Shown: positions 10,180 to 21,590 of the stretch, in pieces
Numbering within the stretch: the stretch's first letter is position 1
How the letters are laid out: each line of letters opens with the position of its first letter
Source: Hyaloscypha bicolor E
Taxonomy: Eukaryota > Ascomycota > Leotiomycetes > Helotiales > Hyaloscyphaceae
Length of the DNA stretch: 64,000 nucleotides
Direction: 5' to 3'
Assembly (NCBI RefSeq): GCF_002865645.1
Contig: NW_020194515.1
Location: forward strand, 62,001-126,000
Translations under genes and position numbers: made by a program
Notes under the pieces: generated by a model
Database searches by the model: none
Seen by the model: the letters and a program-made list of their open reading frames with translations, nothing else
What the model was told of the DNA's origin: nothing

Positions 10180-11501
10180 CACCACGCTGCCAGAGCCTAT
10201 GTCTTTCGGAGGGAGTATTGAGCTGCCCAGCCATCCGGCCTTGGGTCCCGCAGGAAATTTTGGCCTTCGTATCTTACAAGGCGCAAGACCTGAGAGAATC
10301 TGCGCAATTAACGGCCTGTCAGTACACAAGACGATCAGAGAGCGTGGGAGGGTGCTCGACAAGAGGGAGCTGCTTACACACCATGCGCAGGACGTCCTGT
10401 GGTCACGGTCGTCGGGACACCATGAGACAGAGCAGAGGGTGATCAGAGGTGTATAACTGCTATGCGCCGCATCGACTAAGTCTCTTTTCTCTGGGTAAAG
10501 GGCATTGAGCACTCGGTACTCCAGGCTCTATTACATAGCTCCTGTGGTCGCGCTCCCATGGCGATCAATGTAGGGGTAAGGAGGAGTTAGGAGAAAGAGG
10601 GAGCTTGATTTGCTGGCGCGAAGTGAGCCGGTCCAGCTCATGGCTGAATTAACGTTAATAATAATTGACCTCGCAGCGGGCCCGCGAAGCACATCGGCAC
10701 GGAACCGCGTGCCTTGCCGAGTGAATTCTCCAATTGGCGTTGATTTCGTGGGCGTGTCATCTTGCGGACTCTTTTACCTTTGCATGAGGGCCGGTGCTGT
10801 GGATCACCAGGATCAAACCTTTTGTCATCCTCCACAAGGCCACTAGTGGAGAGCATTGAACAGGCATGGATGCTTACTAATGAGGAAATGCTGCCCGAAT
10901 AGGAGCAGCCAAAGGCCACTTTCGCGCGCCGGTCCCGACGCGCAGAAGGGGATGGGACGATGGGTGCATCGCGACCCATTTGTGAAGGGTCGATTCCTTC
11001 CATTCAATCCATTTTGTTTCCAACGTCGGTGCAAACACCCTCTCGTTGGTTGGTGGGGTATTGGCTTGGTGGCTCGCGCTACTGGAAATGACCTGGACAT
11101 GACTGCTGCCATCCCGGGTTTTGGAAACTGGCGCTGGACTTTCTCATCGGCGGTGGAGCAGCGCTTGCTGATTACTCACGGGCACTTCCGCGTGATGGGC
11201 ATCACTTTTGCTGATTGAGAGGCGACGAGTGACCCAGCCCATTCCGCGTTCCCAGCGAATGAATCTCATTCACGCCAATGTCTCCTGCTGAGTCAGTTGT
11301 GTGTGTCACCCGTCACGGTGAGGCTTCTGTCACATGACGAAGGCCGCGAGGAACAGACAGATACTGTAGCAGTGGATTTTTCAGCGGTCACGGAGTTATA
11401 CTCGTAGAAACAACGCTAGGCCATTCGATTGTGTTAATTAGACTCCAGCAATGCTTGGCTGGTGCCGACAAACCCCCATTTCATAACTTACAAATCTATT
11501 C
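10180..11501. other. Long intergenic stretch, nothing recognised
   Basis: Presumed long 5' leader/promoter of the coiled-coil gene and the 3' flank of CWC22. Composition is GC-richer than other spacers. I found no protein family and no tRNA-like promoter boxes. Confidence 0.4.
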
Positions 11502-13649
11502 TCAGCTATATCGCCTGCCCCTTTTAGGCAGAGGAGACATCGATTCGCTATCAACACGCCTTCTCTTTCCGCCGCTTCGTGACGGTGACCGACTATCCCG
11601 ACGTGTTGCTCTTCGCGGCGGCGTAACCGAGCGTGACATTGATCTCGTCAGACTCCGGCCTCTCTGTCTCTCTCTTCCAATCCTTCTAGGTGGTGTTCGC
11701 GATGTAGACCGAGATCTTAAGGGCAGTCTCGCACGAGTTGAACGTCCAATCTTTGAACGGGAGTCTGATCGAGATCTTGAGCGAGTCGAGCGTCCCAAGC
11801 TTGATCGAGATCTTGAACGATTTGAACGTCTCAGTCTTGGCCTGGAGATCGACCGAGATGGTGAGCGAGAACTGGATCGTGATCTTGATCTTGATAATGA
11901 ACGCTTGCGGCCACGATTTGGCGATCTCGAGTAAGACGAGCCACTGCGCGACGAATAACTTGATACTGAGCTCTCTGACTCGGAGTCCGAATCCTCAGGC
12001 ACCGGCGCTGGTAACGCGGGTTTCGGAATATTTTGAAGATATTCTCGCATCTCCTCGGTAACAGCTCCCATGCCGATAGAAGTGAAGTAGTTGATGGAGA
12101 ATCTTGTATTGCGGGGGTTATCATGAGGAAAGAGTCCTTCAAAGTAGGGTCGGAGAAGGTCTTCCTTTAGGCGATCTTGCAATTTCTTCATGCCCATGGC
12201 CTCCGAGAGATCTTGAAAGAGAATTTTAATGAAAATGCGACTGCTAGAAGTCGTTTCCTCCTCATTCAGATGAATGACAGACATGACGTGCCATCCAATG
12301 GCATCGGAGCTAATGAGATGGCCAAAGAAGCGCGCAATGTTTCGCAGTCTGTTTGTTTCGTATCGATGGATAGTGTCATAATATTTGGCGAAGGAATCCT
12401 CGAAAAGCTGGGTCCAAAGACGGTTGATCTTGGCAAACCTCTCACCGATGAGGCCATAGAACTTTGAATACGTCTTCTCCTGCGAGCAGCATTCGATGAT
12501 CATAGAAGGAAGCTCGGGCTCTAAGCCAGCGGGAAGTTGGACTTTCATCAACTTGTGGCAACATTCTTCCGGATCGATGCTGGACATAATTGTCAGGTAT
12601 ATCGTTTTTCGGAGGGCGACAAGATCTGTATTGCTCTGATCTTTAATCTCCAATACCTTCTCTTCTTGTCTCTCTTCGTTGTCTTCGCTATCATCACTAT
12701 CGTCCTCGTCGCCTTCCTCACCACTACCCTCCCCAAGGATTTCCGCCTTCGTCTTTCTATATTCCTCTTCGTTCTCCTCCCACTGTGGATCAAATTTGAA
12801 AATATTCAGACCATCTTCCACATCGATTTCGTCATCCAAGGCAATGACATGGGTGATTTGATCTTCTTCCTCCACCAAGTCTAGTTCCTCTTTGATGGCA
12901 GGATTGTCCTTGTACTTGTCTTTCCGAACCTGGAACAGAACCTCAATCATATATTGCACCCTCTTGTCGATATCAGCCTCGTGTAGAATGCTCCGAAATT
13001 GGTCGAAGACGGCTAAGGCAATGGCTTGGTTCATCTCCTCCAGGTGTTGCCCGACCTCCCTTGTCAACCCAACAGCAATCTCCACGCTGTCATCTGTTGG
13101 TTTGTGAAGAAGAAGCAGAAGTACTTGTGCCGCAACGACCTCGCTGGCCACTTGTTGGTTGCATAGATGAGCAATGAAGGTTGTCGCAGAAAGGCATACA
13201 GCTTTGTCATTCCTCTTAAATCCCTTCTTGAACTGAACGATGAGCCGCTTCAGGAGGAGCTCGCCCACGTTCGGGAGCTTGGTATTCACAATAGCCGCCA
13301 TCGCTGCGTATATTGGTGTGAAGGGCAAACTGGCAGCCTGCGCCTTCATAATGGATCGGCAAAAGAGTCCTCGACCTCTGATTAAGTTCTCGCCAAAAAG
13401 CTCCGGAACGATGTGCTTGATATTCGAGACGTTGACTTTGTTGATTAAACCGTTGATCGACTTCTTCAAAGCTTCCCATGCCATGCGCTGGTATTCCTTG
13501 CTGGTCTTGTCGGTGATCTGGGACTGAAGGGCTCGTAGTCGGGCGGGTGGGATGTAGGTGCCACCAGATCGCATGGTCAAAAGCTTCTCGTACTCAGCTT
13601 TTGCCGCCGCCTGTTTCTCATCCTCAGTCTTGCCTCGCGCGACCTCCAT
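11502..13649 (-). CDS. cwc22: Pre-mRNA splicing factor CWC22
   Basis: Intronless 715-aa frame from ATG 13649. Domain order matches CWC22/Cwf22: a short N-terminus with the characteristic GGTYIPPARLRALQ, a MIF4G domain at about 62-245 (helical, starting WEALKKSINGLINKVN), an acidic linker (GSGEEGDEDDSDDSED near 305-325), an MA3 domain at about 350-465 (LRKTIYLTIMSSIDPEECCH), and a C-terminal RS domain of about 130 residues with many SR/RS dipeptides. In other eukaryotes CWC22 is a spliceosome component needed for the first step, and it recruits eIF4A3 in organisms with exon junction complexes. It is divergent from DPM2, with 283 bp between start codons. Length and domain content agree with fungal orthologues, so confidence is high. 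Confidence 0.95.
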   Translation of the reverse strand: MEVARGKTEDEKQAAAKAEYEKLLTMRSGGTYIPPARLRALQSQITDKTSKEYQRMAWEALKKSINGLINKVNVSNIKHIVPELFGENLIRGRGLFCRSIMKAQAASLPFTPIYAAMAAIVNTKLPNVGELLLKRLIVQFKKGFKRNDKAVCLSATTFIAHLCNQQVASEVVAAQVLLLLLHKPTDDSVEIAVGLTREVGQHLEEMNQAIALAVFDQFRSILHEADIDKRVQYMIEVLFQVRKDKYKDNPAIKEELDLVEEEDQITHVIALDDEIDVEDGLNIFKFDPQWEENEEEYRKTKAEILGEGSGEEGDEDDSDDSEDNEERQEEKVLEIKDQSNTDLVALRKTIYLTIMSSIDPEECCHKLMKVQLPAGLEPELPSMIIECCSQEKTYSKFYGLIGERFAKINRLWTQLFEDSFAKYYDTIHRYETNRLRNIARFFGHLISSDAIGWHVMSVIHLNEEETTSSSRIFIKILFQDLSEAMGMKKLQDRLKEDLLRPYFEGLFPHDNPRNTRFSINYFTSIGMGAVTEEMREYLQNIPKPALPAPVPEDSDSESESSVSSYSSRSGSSYSRSPNRGRKRSLSRSRSRSSSRSPSRSISRPRLRRSNRSRSRSSLGRSTRSRSRSDSRSKIGRSTRARLPLRSRSTSRTPPRRIGRERQRGRSLTRSMSRSVTPPRRATRRDSRSPSRSGGKRRRVDSESMSPLPKRGRRYS

Positions 13650-13932
13650 CTTTGCGATAGTGACGTCGGCGCGAATTCAGAGATCAAGGTAGGAAGAATG
13701 AAAGTTTCGTGAGGCTGTCAACATCAACGTGAAATTCACTTTAGCGTATCACGCTTAAAACAAGGTTTAGCTGCCTCGCTGAGTCATCCACCAGGTTGCG
13801 TTCTGTGTTTCGCTGGCAATAACTTTTGCTTGGGTTCAAGAGAGCCAGCTTCACATTTCAACGACTGTGGCTTTAAAACTTTCAGTCATTTGCGTCTGCT
13901 CCATCACACTCCTTCCTAGCCTGTTTGTAACG
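13650..13932. promoter_or_regulatory. Divergent promoter, cwc22 / dpm2
   Basis: 283 bp separate the two start codons, so both promoters must share this stretch or overlap it. No TATA box is obvious. The part next to dpm2 is pyrimidine-rich, as is common in fungal leaders. Confidence 0.55.
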
Positions 13933-14314
13933 ATGGTAAGTCCTGGAATGGCAACTCCATCGGGCTTCCTGTCAAAATACGCTGCTAACACAGGCCAGCT
14001 CGATAAACTCGTTGGACTCGCGATGCTTGTCGCTGCTTCAGTCGTCTTTCTCTATTACACCATATGGACGCTCTTGATGGCAAGCCTTTCCATAGTCTCT
14101 GAAGATTAAGAACTAATTGTCATTCCAGCCTTTCGTCGACTCGGATCACCCGTTACAAAATATGTTCCCGCCCCGAGTCTGGGCTATCCGTATCCCTGTT
14201 ATCCTCATTCTGCTTGGCTGTGCGGTGGTGGGATCGTTCTTAAGCGCGGTGATGATTCGAAGCAACCGGAAGAAGGCGGCGAAAGCAAAGGCTGCTGGAA
14301 AGAAGAAGGCATAA
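13933..14314 (+). CDS. dpm2: Dolichol-phosphate mannosyltransferase subunit DPM2
   Basis: Three exons: 13933-13935, 13999-14079 and 14129-14314, 89 aa. The first coding exon is just the ATG; intron 1 is GTAAGT..GCCAG. The second intron (14080-14128) starts with GC (GCAAGC) and ends CCAG, a GC-AG intron. The protein starts MLDKLVGLAML. Two membrane spans are visible, about 5-27 and 48-72, separated by a loop with PFVDSDHPLQ and FPPRVWAIRIP. A lysine/alanine-rich cytoplasmic tail follows. DPM2 is the small ER membrane subunit that stabilises the catalytic DPM1 synthase. It thereby supports N-glycosylation, O-mannosylation and GPI-anchor synthesis. Length and topology match the family. Frame and homology together force the micro-exon and the GC donor; no GT alternative keeps the frame. 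Confidence 0.9.
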
Positions 14315-14987
14315 GGTAGACTTGATAGTGTAGGATTGGAGTCTTGGCTGTTGTCTTGCTGGAAGAGCTCGTGGAAGCGTCAATTGCCCGTCATAGCGTG
14401 AGAGTAAACTTAGGTGGCAGGCAATCACGAAAGGGGACACCTTGCAGGAATGTGGGATGGGTATTGTCCAGCGCAGATGTTCGAAATATACCCAGGCGGC
14501 TTCTTGATAGCGGCAAAACACATTGTAGTCGCAATGCTCCATGAGCTCTTGTAGCAAAACATCGTATCCAAGGACGGTCCGCCATAAGATCTACATTTGA
14601 TCTGCTGATCTGATCGGATTAATGTGCAAAAGCCAATTGTACGACTTTGCCGTACCTTGCAGATACGTAATCAGGAAATCCCCAGCTTGTGCAGTGCATA
14701 ATTCCTTTGGAGCTCTCAGCGAATCAGGCTCATCACTCTCGCCGGTTGCAGTCAGAAAGCTGCCCCTCCACTCCCATCAACAACTACGAAGCTCTTTATA
14801 AAGAGCTGTAACAAAACTCCGGAAACATTGCAGAAACCCCTCCCGATCGTGAGACCATTTCAGCCGAACGATAGATACATTTCGAGCTTTCCGCTTCAGC
14901 TGCTCGCGCACCTTCCTGCAGTGGAACTGGGACATTGCCGCGACCCGTCATCGCGACCGCCCGCTGTGAGACCAAGTCGCCATTTGA
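14315..14987. other. Intergenic, promoter/leader of the WD40 gene
   Basis: No gene recognised. The last part is probably the 5' UTR of the gene starting at 14988. Confidence 0.45.
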
Positions 14988-17900
14988 ATGCCGGATCAAC
15001 AGAACAACAACATCTCGAGTAATAATATACAAGCCAGCAAGCTGTCTCAGAAGATATTGTCGACTGGGACGAAGAGTAGCAGAAAAAATAATGGAACGGG
15101 GAAAGACAGTGGTGGAGGCGGGGTATCGGTGACGAAGTGAGTCTTCCCTCTTACACTTTCCACGATCTAAGCCCTGTCCCATGAATGGCGGGTGACTGAC
15201 TGTGGATAGGAATAAACCGTTTGCTCAATCTACTCGAGTTCAGTCACCAGAGATGAAGCCAGTTGCTTCCCCTTCGAATGGGAATCCCATCACATCCCCC
15301 GTACTGGATGCTTTGTCCTCCGCAGCATTAGACCGATCCTCTTCCCAGAGCACAAACGAATGGGCAAAGAATATCCCTGCGTTTTCGAGCTCCCCCTCCA
15401 ATCTGATAAACCTTGGGGAGGAGAGTCCTCCCGCACCGTACCTACCTTCTTCATATGAAGGTTGGGCAATAAGAGATAGAGGAGTTTCCAACGGCCATAT
15501 TTCATCAGCATCCCCACCCTCAAGCCGAAGAAGACCTCTAAGCTATCAACTTGACGGTAACTACACACAAGGCTTTGATGAGCACCGATCGCAAATATCC
15601 TCCTACGCTGCTCGTCGAAGCTCGATGTATTCACAACACCCCCGATATGCGCAACACCCTCCACTACCGCACCAACCTCAACCCCACTTCTATGGTGTCG
15701 ATGCTAACCTGATGCTCTCCCCTCCAACTCCCGGACTGGTTCCCGGGGATAAAGGGTTTTACTGTGGTTTCGACAGTCTGCCAACATCTTCACAGTCGAA
15801 ATCAACTGAGAATGTCGTCGTGACCGGATACGAAGGGGGTATAAATATCTATGCAGTCTCAAGGAGAGGATTGCATAAGACATCCAGTATTGATGGGCTA
15901 CGAGGTGGGGTTTACAACGCCAAAATACTGCCGTGGAGAATCCCGGGGACTGGCTCCAAACACGCTCCGTTGATAGTTGCCGTTGTCCATGGGCCAATCT
16001 GGGCATCCAGTGAAGTGTCAAGTGGTGATGATGGAACACCTCCCTCGGAAGCTATCTCCGTATCTCAAAATGGCAGTGCTCGAGGATCACCAAGAATGCC
16101 TGGGCCGTCCATGAATGACAATGACCCAATCGAATACTATCAAACCTCGGTAGAGGTTTATTCGCTTCGCACAAAACAACATGTTGCAACTTTGCTCTCC
16201 GTTCCCAAAATTCACCTGGCAATTCCAACAACTAGTCCTTTGTTTGTGGCGCCACCTCCGGTCGGAGCGTTAACCATTCGTGCAGAGAGCGGTACCATCG
16301 TTGTAGCTTCTGGTACGACTGGAGAAACTTGGATCTTCCGTCAAACAATAGCCGACTCTGCTTCGTCAGAGCTGTTCAGGTGCATTGGCAAAATTTGGAC
16401 CACCGTGCAACACGGGGTTACACTTGACCCTGTAGGCCCAAACGGTTTGGTCGATGGTGACTGGCCATCGACCGATCCTATCTCGGTGCGCAAACAATAC
16501 AAAGCCTCCATACTGTCACTCAGTGGCCGCTGGTTAGCTTACTGCCCACCAGCACCGTCATCACAAGTCTCCCTTCGTGCGGCTGTTCCCAGTGCCGTTT
16601 CCACGGCAAGAGTTCATGGGTTGAATGCTTATGCTCCCCCGCAACTACCAGGCGTGAACTGCATGGTTGAAACTCCTGGTGGAGAGAGCATGATGAAGCA
16701 AATTGTCCAGATAGGAACACAAAAGTTTATTGAAGCGGGAAATCTGGTAACGGACTGGGGGATTCATGCCTGGAACAACTATAGGAACAAGTCTTCGTCA
16801 AATCAACAGTCAAATGGAGACCAGTACCAAGCCCACTCGAACGTCCGGACAAATATGGGACAGCAGTTCCCTCCTACCCATGGGTTACCAACTCCAGCAC
16901 CTCTCGTTTCGAAAGATCCCGGCCTGATATCGATTCTCGACTTGGAATCTCTTGCTCAACACAGTTCATCAACGGCATCATCCCCACATCCCTTAGCAAC
17001 GTTCAAAGTTCCTCATGGATGCAGCTTTTTGTCTTTTGCTCCAAGTGGCCTAGCCTTATTTACAGCAAGTAGCAAGGGCGATGTGCAATCAGTTTGGGAC
17101 CTGATGCGCATCCAATACGCGAAGGCATCGTTCTTGAAGGCGGGAGTTCAAGGCGGGGGGTTTCCAGGCCCTCATGTTCGACAGATCGCCCAATTCTCGA
17201 GGATGACCATCGCTAGGATTGTTGATGTTGTGTGGACGTCCCCTCATGGGGAGCGTGCGGCGATGGTTACGGAACCAGGGACTGTTCATATACTTGACCT
17301 CCCAGCCAGTGCTTTCACATGGCCTCCACAACGTCGAAGAGGTCCAGCTCAGAAGTCAGATGACGGCGCCGGTGAAATTGCCAATCCACCCCTTACCGCT
17401 ACTGGATTGGCGTCGAGCGCAGTCAGTTCTCTGTGGACTGCAGCGCAACCTCTCGTGAGCCGCCGACGTCGAAGCAGCGTTGGCCTGTCTGCCAAAGCTG
17501 TAACAGCTCAGGCGGGACATGGCACACAAGCCCTGGCTGCTGGAATTAGTAGATCTGTTGGAGCGGCAACAGGGAAGATGAACGAAATGCGCAAATCCGG
17601 GCACACGAAGCTGTATCTCCCTAACAGCACGGCCGTTCCCAGCAGAGCGTGCATCTTACTACTCAATGGGAAGAGAAACGATTCTGTCATGGCGGTAGCA
17701 GGTGGGATTGTCCGGTTTTATTCTATCAAGAACAGAAGAGCGGATCGCCCGGTGGACAAACAGAAAGCCTCGAGAGGCGCCAGATACGTTGAATATCGTA
17801 TTCCGAATCTACTTGATTTCAAGTTCGCGCCAGAAATTACGCGCGACCTGAATCAAGTTAGTGACCTCGAGCTCACCGAAAGAGATATCGAGGAGTCTCG

Positions 17901-18429
17901 TTGGAAGACGGGACACTCGCCATCTCCCGCGCCCCAGTTGCGTGGAACAGAATCATCCATTCCTCAGGCGGAGATCGAATCGAATGCTCCATACCAGCCA
18001 TTCCATACTGATCGACGCGTGGGGCTGCACGTTTATTCGCACGAGGAGGCTCCTCTGCCTTCACCTTCTGTGTCCGCTCTCCTTTCTCCGCCTGGGTTGG
18101 CAGATGAGGTGAAATCTTCATCCTGCAGCAAATCCACAGGTGCTTGGGCTTTCGGTAGACGCATCAAAATCACTAAACTTGATGTAGGACCTCCACACAA
18201 CCCAGATGATGATGTGGACGATTCTGCGGATCACCGCGCACTCCCCTCGTCAGCAATAGAACGCGTCTTGAGGGTCACGGATAGCACCGAGGAGATGGAG
18301 CAGATCGTGATTACCACAAGAAGACGTAAGGCTGTTTCACGTGCTGGCGAAAATTCCGGAGATGTTGACGAAGAGGGGTTCTTCGAAGATGATTGTGATG
18401 TGCTTGACTTCGCCAGCCAGAGAGTGTAA
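14988..18429 (+). CDS. Large WD40-like beta-propeller protein (BCAS3-like)
   Basis: Two exons, 14988-15136 and 15210-18429, 1122 aa. The frame from 15202 has no ATG near its start. Joining across GTGAGT..GGATAG restores an Asn/Ser/Gly-rich N-terminus starting MPDQQNNNISSNN. About 230 residues of disordered Ser/Pro/Gln-rich sequence come first. Propeller-like blades follow, for example NVVVTGYEGGINIYAVSRRG, VEVYSLRTKQHVATLLSVPK, GLISILDLESL, FLSFAPSGLALFTASSKGD and ERAAMVTEPGTVHILDLP. A later segment (NDSVMAVAGGIVRFYSIKNR, then RGARYVEYRIPN) resembles the BCAS3 family, whose animal members act with PHAF1 at autophagosome formation sites. The C-terminus is acidic and disordered. The BCAS3 assignment is from recollection of family features and is moderate; a propeller fold is more certain. 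Confidence 0.7.
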
Positions 18430-19133
18430 TTGTCGCCTTGGAACAGGATACGCTTCGCCACTCTCTCATTATACACTCTTTTTGAACATAGCATCGACGA
18501 TAGAATATGGGTGCTTTGGGGCATCTGGTGGAGTTTGACCCTGCTTACATGAACCTTCGATGGCCACCTCAACGGGTCAACACGTTGATTCTTGCTTTTG
18601 AAACGGTTTGGGTACTATTTTTCGCATGAGGAGTTGGCGTTGGAGCGGGTGCGACTTGGGGGGAGGGAGGGGTAGGGCATGCAGCTACAATCGAGATACC
18701 AAACTAAATGAGGTATGAACTTTTTGATAGAATCTTGATGAACATAGCATCATTGTTGTGAGTTGTTTCCATTGTAAGGTCTTCTCGCTGTGATATTGCC
18801 TTTCGTGCTGTCGAAAACCTGAATAGTCCTTACACTTGATGAAGATTAAACTCCTGACAAGACAATCCCCAGACGAAACACATGATGGAACCTTTCTATC
18901 TGTTACGCCATCAATACAACCCCTTTGCAATGCGGAAACACATGCCTGTCAACTGAATTGAGATTCCTTCCAAATGCAGACAAACGCTCTTCCCGCTGAA
19001 CTGAACTCCATGCAATGCCACAGAACACACCAATACATCCCACGTAAGTTCAAAGCGATGGATACCTCCAATGCTGAAAAATTTACTTAGCACATGACTT
19101 ATGAATCATCAGAGTGAATATCACATACTTGAC
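18430..19133. other. Intergenic between convergent genes
   Basis: Presumed 3' UTRs of the flanking genes. No gene recognised on either strand. Confidence 0.5.
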
Positions 19134-19562
19134 TCAAGATGAAGACGGCTTTTGTCCCAGACTCCTGAGAGTAGCCTTCACACGCTCAAACTCCGCCTTT
19201 CGGTCTTCTTCAGTCATGATGCGAACCTTCTTCCTCTCGCCATTCTTTCTCAGATCGTCTAAGTGGTGTTTGAAGGTTTTTGGCTGTGGGGGAAGCTCCA
19301 AGGCTTCGGCAACGTTAACCACATCAGTTGGTGTAGGGTATGTACGAGCCATAACGTCTGCCAAGTTGCCATGCTCATTGTACTGAGGCATGCGGCAAGA
19401 CGGGAGGGCATTGCTGGCGACTCGGGCTGTGGTATTATTGGTGGTGTCGGAAACCAGTCGCTCCACAGTAGGACGGTAAGGAGCCTGAGGAGTTGGCTGG
19501 TTGTTGGAAGTGCGAGTTGGAGTCGACGGCGTTACCGGTGTGGAATCCTTGTTGCTAGACAT
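19134..19562 (-). CDS. Small basic protein, unknown
   Basis: 142 aa from ATG 19562, no intron. The first 45 residues are Ser/Thr/Pro-rich (DSTPVTPSTPTRTSNN). The middle reads as an ordered stretch, DVMARTYPTPTDVVNVAEAL, and the C-terminal third is a highly charged helix (MTEEDRKAEFERVKATL). No signal peptide or membrane segment. The ordered core and clean frame suggest a real conserved fungal protein, but I do not recognise it. Confidence 0.65.
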   Translation of the reverse strand: MSSNKDSTPVTPSTPTRTSNNQPTPQAPYRPTVERLVSDTTNNTTARVASNALPSCRMPQYNEHGNLADVMARTYPTPTDVVNVAEALELPPQPKTFKHHLDDLRKNGERKKVRIMTEEDRKAEFERVKATLRSLGQKPSSS

Positions 19563-19931
19563 TGTTTCTAGGTCTGGGTGGTGTGATTTGAGGAAATAAA
19601 GAACTGTAGAAGTGCTCTGTGATTCGATGAGTGGCGCGATATGAGATCGAAAGGAGGGTTTTAACTCAGGGGTGGAGATGTTTCTTTCTGAACTGATCAG
19701 ATCGAAAGGGCACTATTTATGCTAACGAAGCGCGACTAACGAAGCGATCCCGTGACAATAATCAAGGGCAAAACTACGATAAAGGCATGGCAGAATCGTC
19801 TAAATGTGAATTCGATAAGATATTTGACAACGGTGCAAACAGGGGGTGCAAACAGTGCAAACAGTGCAAACACCCTCGACTAAAAGGGGGGCCAAACCTT
19901 AGGCAAAACACAAATGATCGCCATCTAACGA
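19563..19931. promoter_or_regulatory. Spacer with repeats upstream of the small basic protein
   Basis: Sequence upstream of the minus-strand gene at 19562. It contains an 11-bp direct repeat CTAACGAAGCG (19722-19732, 19736-19746) and the TGCAAACAG array at 19834-19873. No gene. Confidence 0.4.
19834..19873. repeat. Four copies of the 9-mer TGCAAACAG
   Basis: Copies at 19834, 19847, 19856 and 19865 (the last ends in C instead of G). The first two are separated by four G and the others are directly adjacent. Confidence 0.9.
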
Positions 19932-21166
19932 TTATCTAATGCTTTTCTTTAATGTTCCATCCTTCTTCTCTGCCTTCTCTATCTTTGGCTTGGCTTTTTG
20001 GTCGCTGAAATCTCCTGGAAGGTCCGATACAAGTTTTGGGAGAAACTTTCCAACCCTGTTCTGGTACTCTTTGTAATCTGTGTACTTTTCGGCAGTGATG
20101 TGCTCTGTGAACCAGGTCGATGCCTGGAAAAGAAGGAGGTATGACATGGCTCCCAAGAAAGTCCAGTTGTAAAGTACTTCTGAAGTCCAGCAACCCCACT
20201 GGTATAGAACAACCCAGATTGCCTGCTCTGCAGCAAAATTGGGGTGTCGGCTCCAGGACCAGAGGCCAGTGACCACAAATCCACGATCAAGATCTTCTTG
20301 ATCAAATTTGTGGGGGACCTTTGCAGTCTTTAAGTAGACTCTCTTGGCTTCCTGGAAATCTTCACGAGGCAAAATATTAGCAATAAGAGATGTTGGCTCT
20401 CAGGAGAAACTTACTCCACTGCTGTTGGTCTGCAAAGACCTCCACAAGGACCAGTCCCATTAACGCTCTAGCAAAGACGACATCGGTTGTTGACATTGCC
20501 TTTCCAAAACGAGCCACCAATACCATAACATATGTCGGGGTCGTAATTAGGAAGAGGAGGATGCTTTGAGCGAGGGATATAAAGGTGACATTGAAGACGA
20601 AGAAGAAAGCGGGATTTAGGTACTTTCGCAGGACCTCCCTGTACAACGAACGATCAGCAAAATTACATCCAAACCCAGGAATGTGTACTCTCACCATCGA
20701 TAGTCCTCTGAGCCAATATTGTATCCTCCCTTGCGCCAGTAGTTGAAGGTTAATCGTAACTGAAACCCAGGTTAGCAGATTCAGAGGTGTCTAGAAGGAC
20801 ACGAACACTCCACACTGTGCTAAATGCAACTAAATGGTCCAGTCGTGAGGTCTCGAGACCATTGAGATGGGCGTACAGGCAATAGTGTGCATTGTAGATT
20901 GTAGGCAGAATGCTCCAGCAGCGATCGACTTGTGAGTAGTTTTTGTTGATTTCGGAGACGATGAGGAACACCGGTGCAAGGAACAGCGAGAACGCCAAGG
21001 AAGTTATCAGAGGGTTGGTGGCGAGGTATATGGTCTGTAGCTCTGCGGGGTTGTTCCACGATTGTAGGAGCCGCTGGGGGAGGGCGTAGAGTTGTGGCAG
21101 GTACGGAAGCACCATCTTCTGCAGGGATGAGCACTCAGTGAGCGTCTTTATGACTGGCAGAGCCAT
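19932..21166 (-). CDS. DUF1295 / steroid 5-alpha-reductase-like membrane protein
   Basis: Four exons on the minus strand: 21166-20807, 20759-20695, 20638-20415 and 20359-19932, 358 aa. Introns are 47, 56 and 55 nt; the first uses the weaker donor GTTCGT. The joined protein has 6-7 hydrophobic segments and the conserved features of the DUF1295 family: YSQVDRCWSILPTIYNAHY, LRLTFNYWRKGGYN, GSEDYRWEVLRKYL, FADQQQWNFQEAKRVY, and the C-terminal LWSWSRHPNFAAEQAIW typical of the steroid-reductase/ICMT-like fold. The tail is lysine-rich. Members are predicted ER membrane enzymes acting on lipids or steroids, but substrates are unknown. An upstream in-frame ATG at 21232 exists; 21166 is preferred because the family's ordered sequence begins there. 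Divergent from topoisomerase III. Confidence 0.88.
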
Positions 21167-21590
21167 GATGAATGTTTGTTGTTGAGGATTGAGGGTTCGG
21201 AGGTCGGATTGTTCGAGGTGGTTCTGGTACAATGAGAAGTGGGCGGGTTCTTGTTGTTGACGAAATCAAGTCAATGACGCCGAGCTAGAAGTCTACAGTA
21301 CAGCACCAGCAGGGGTGCAGTTTCCCTCGAATCGCTTCTTCCCGCATCCGGCGTGCAGTGTGCTCGTCAATTTAAGGTTAAGGTTAAATCTTCCGGCTCC
21401 AACACCACTCAGCTCTCCGTCACGCGTTATTTCCTCTCGCCACCAACTTGGCATCTATTTGAGATCTTCTTGACGCGCCCGGTGGGCTGTAAATCTTAAA
21501 GATGCTCTCCACAAGTTTCGACAGACCATGTGAGTACCGTTAATTCGGCCAAGAAGTCTCCATAAGCACTTATGCGGTGACACCGCTGCC
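21167..21590. promoter_or_regulatory. Divergent promoter, DUF1295 gene / top3
   Basis: 424 bp between the start codons. A GTGAGTACC motif at 21530 could be the donor of a top3 leader intron. Confidence 0.4.

Noticed and set aside
10001..10456. 151-codon plus-strand frame opposite the first exon of the coiled-coil gene
   Set aside because: It is the antisense of the coding and leader sequence on the minus strand and has no features of its own.
11431..11934. 167-codon plus-strand frame rich in Asp/Glu/Arg/Leu
   Set aside because: It is the antisense translation of the RS repeat of CWC22, which explains its repeated look.
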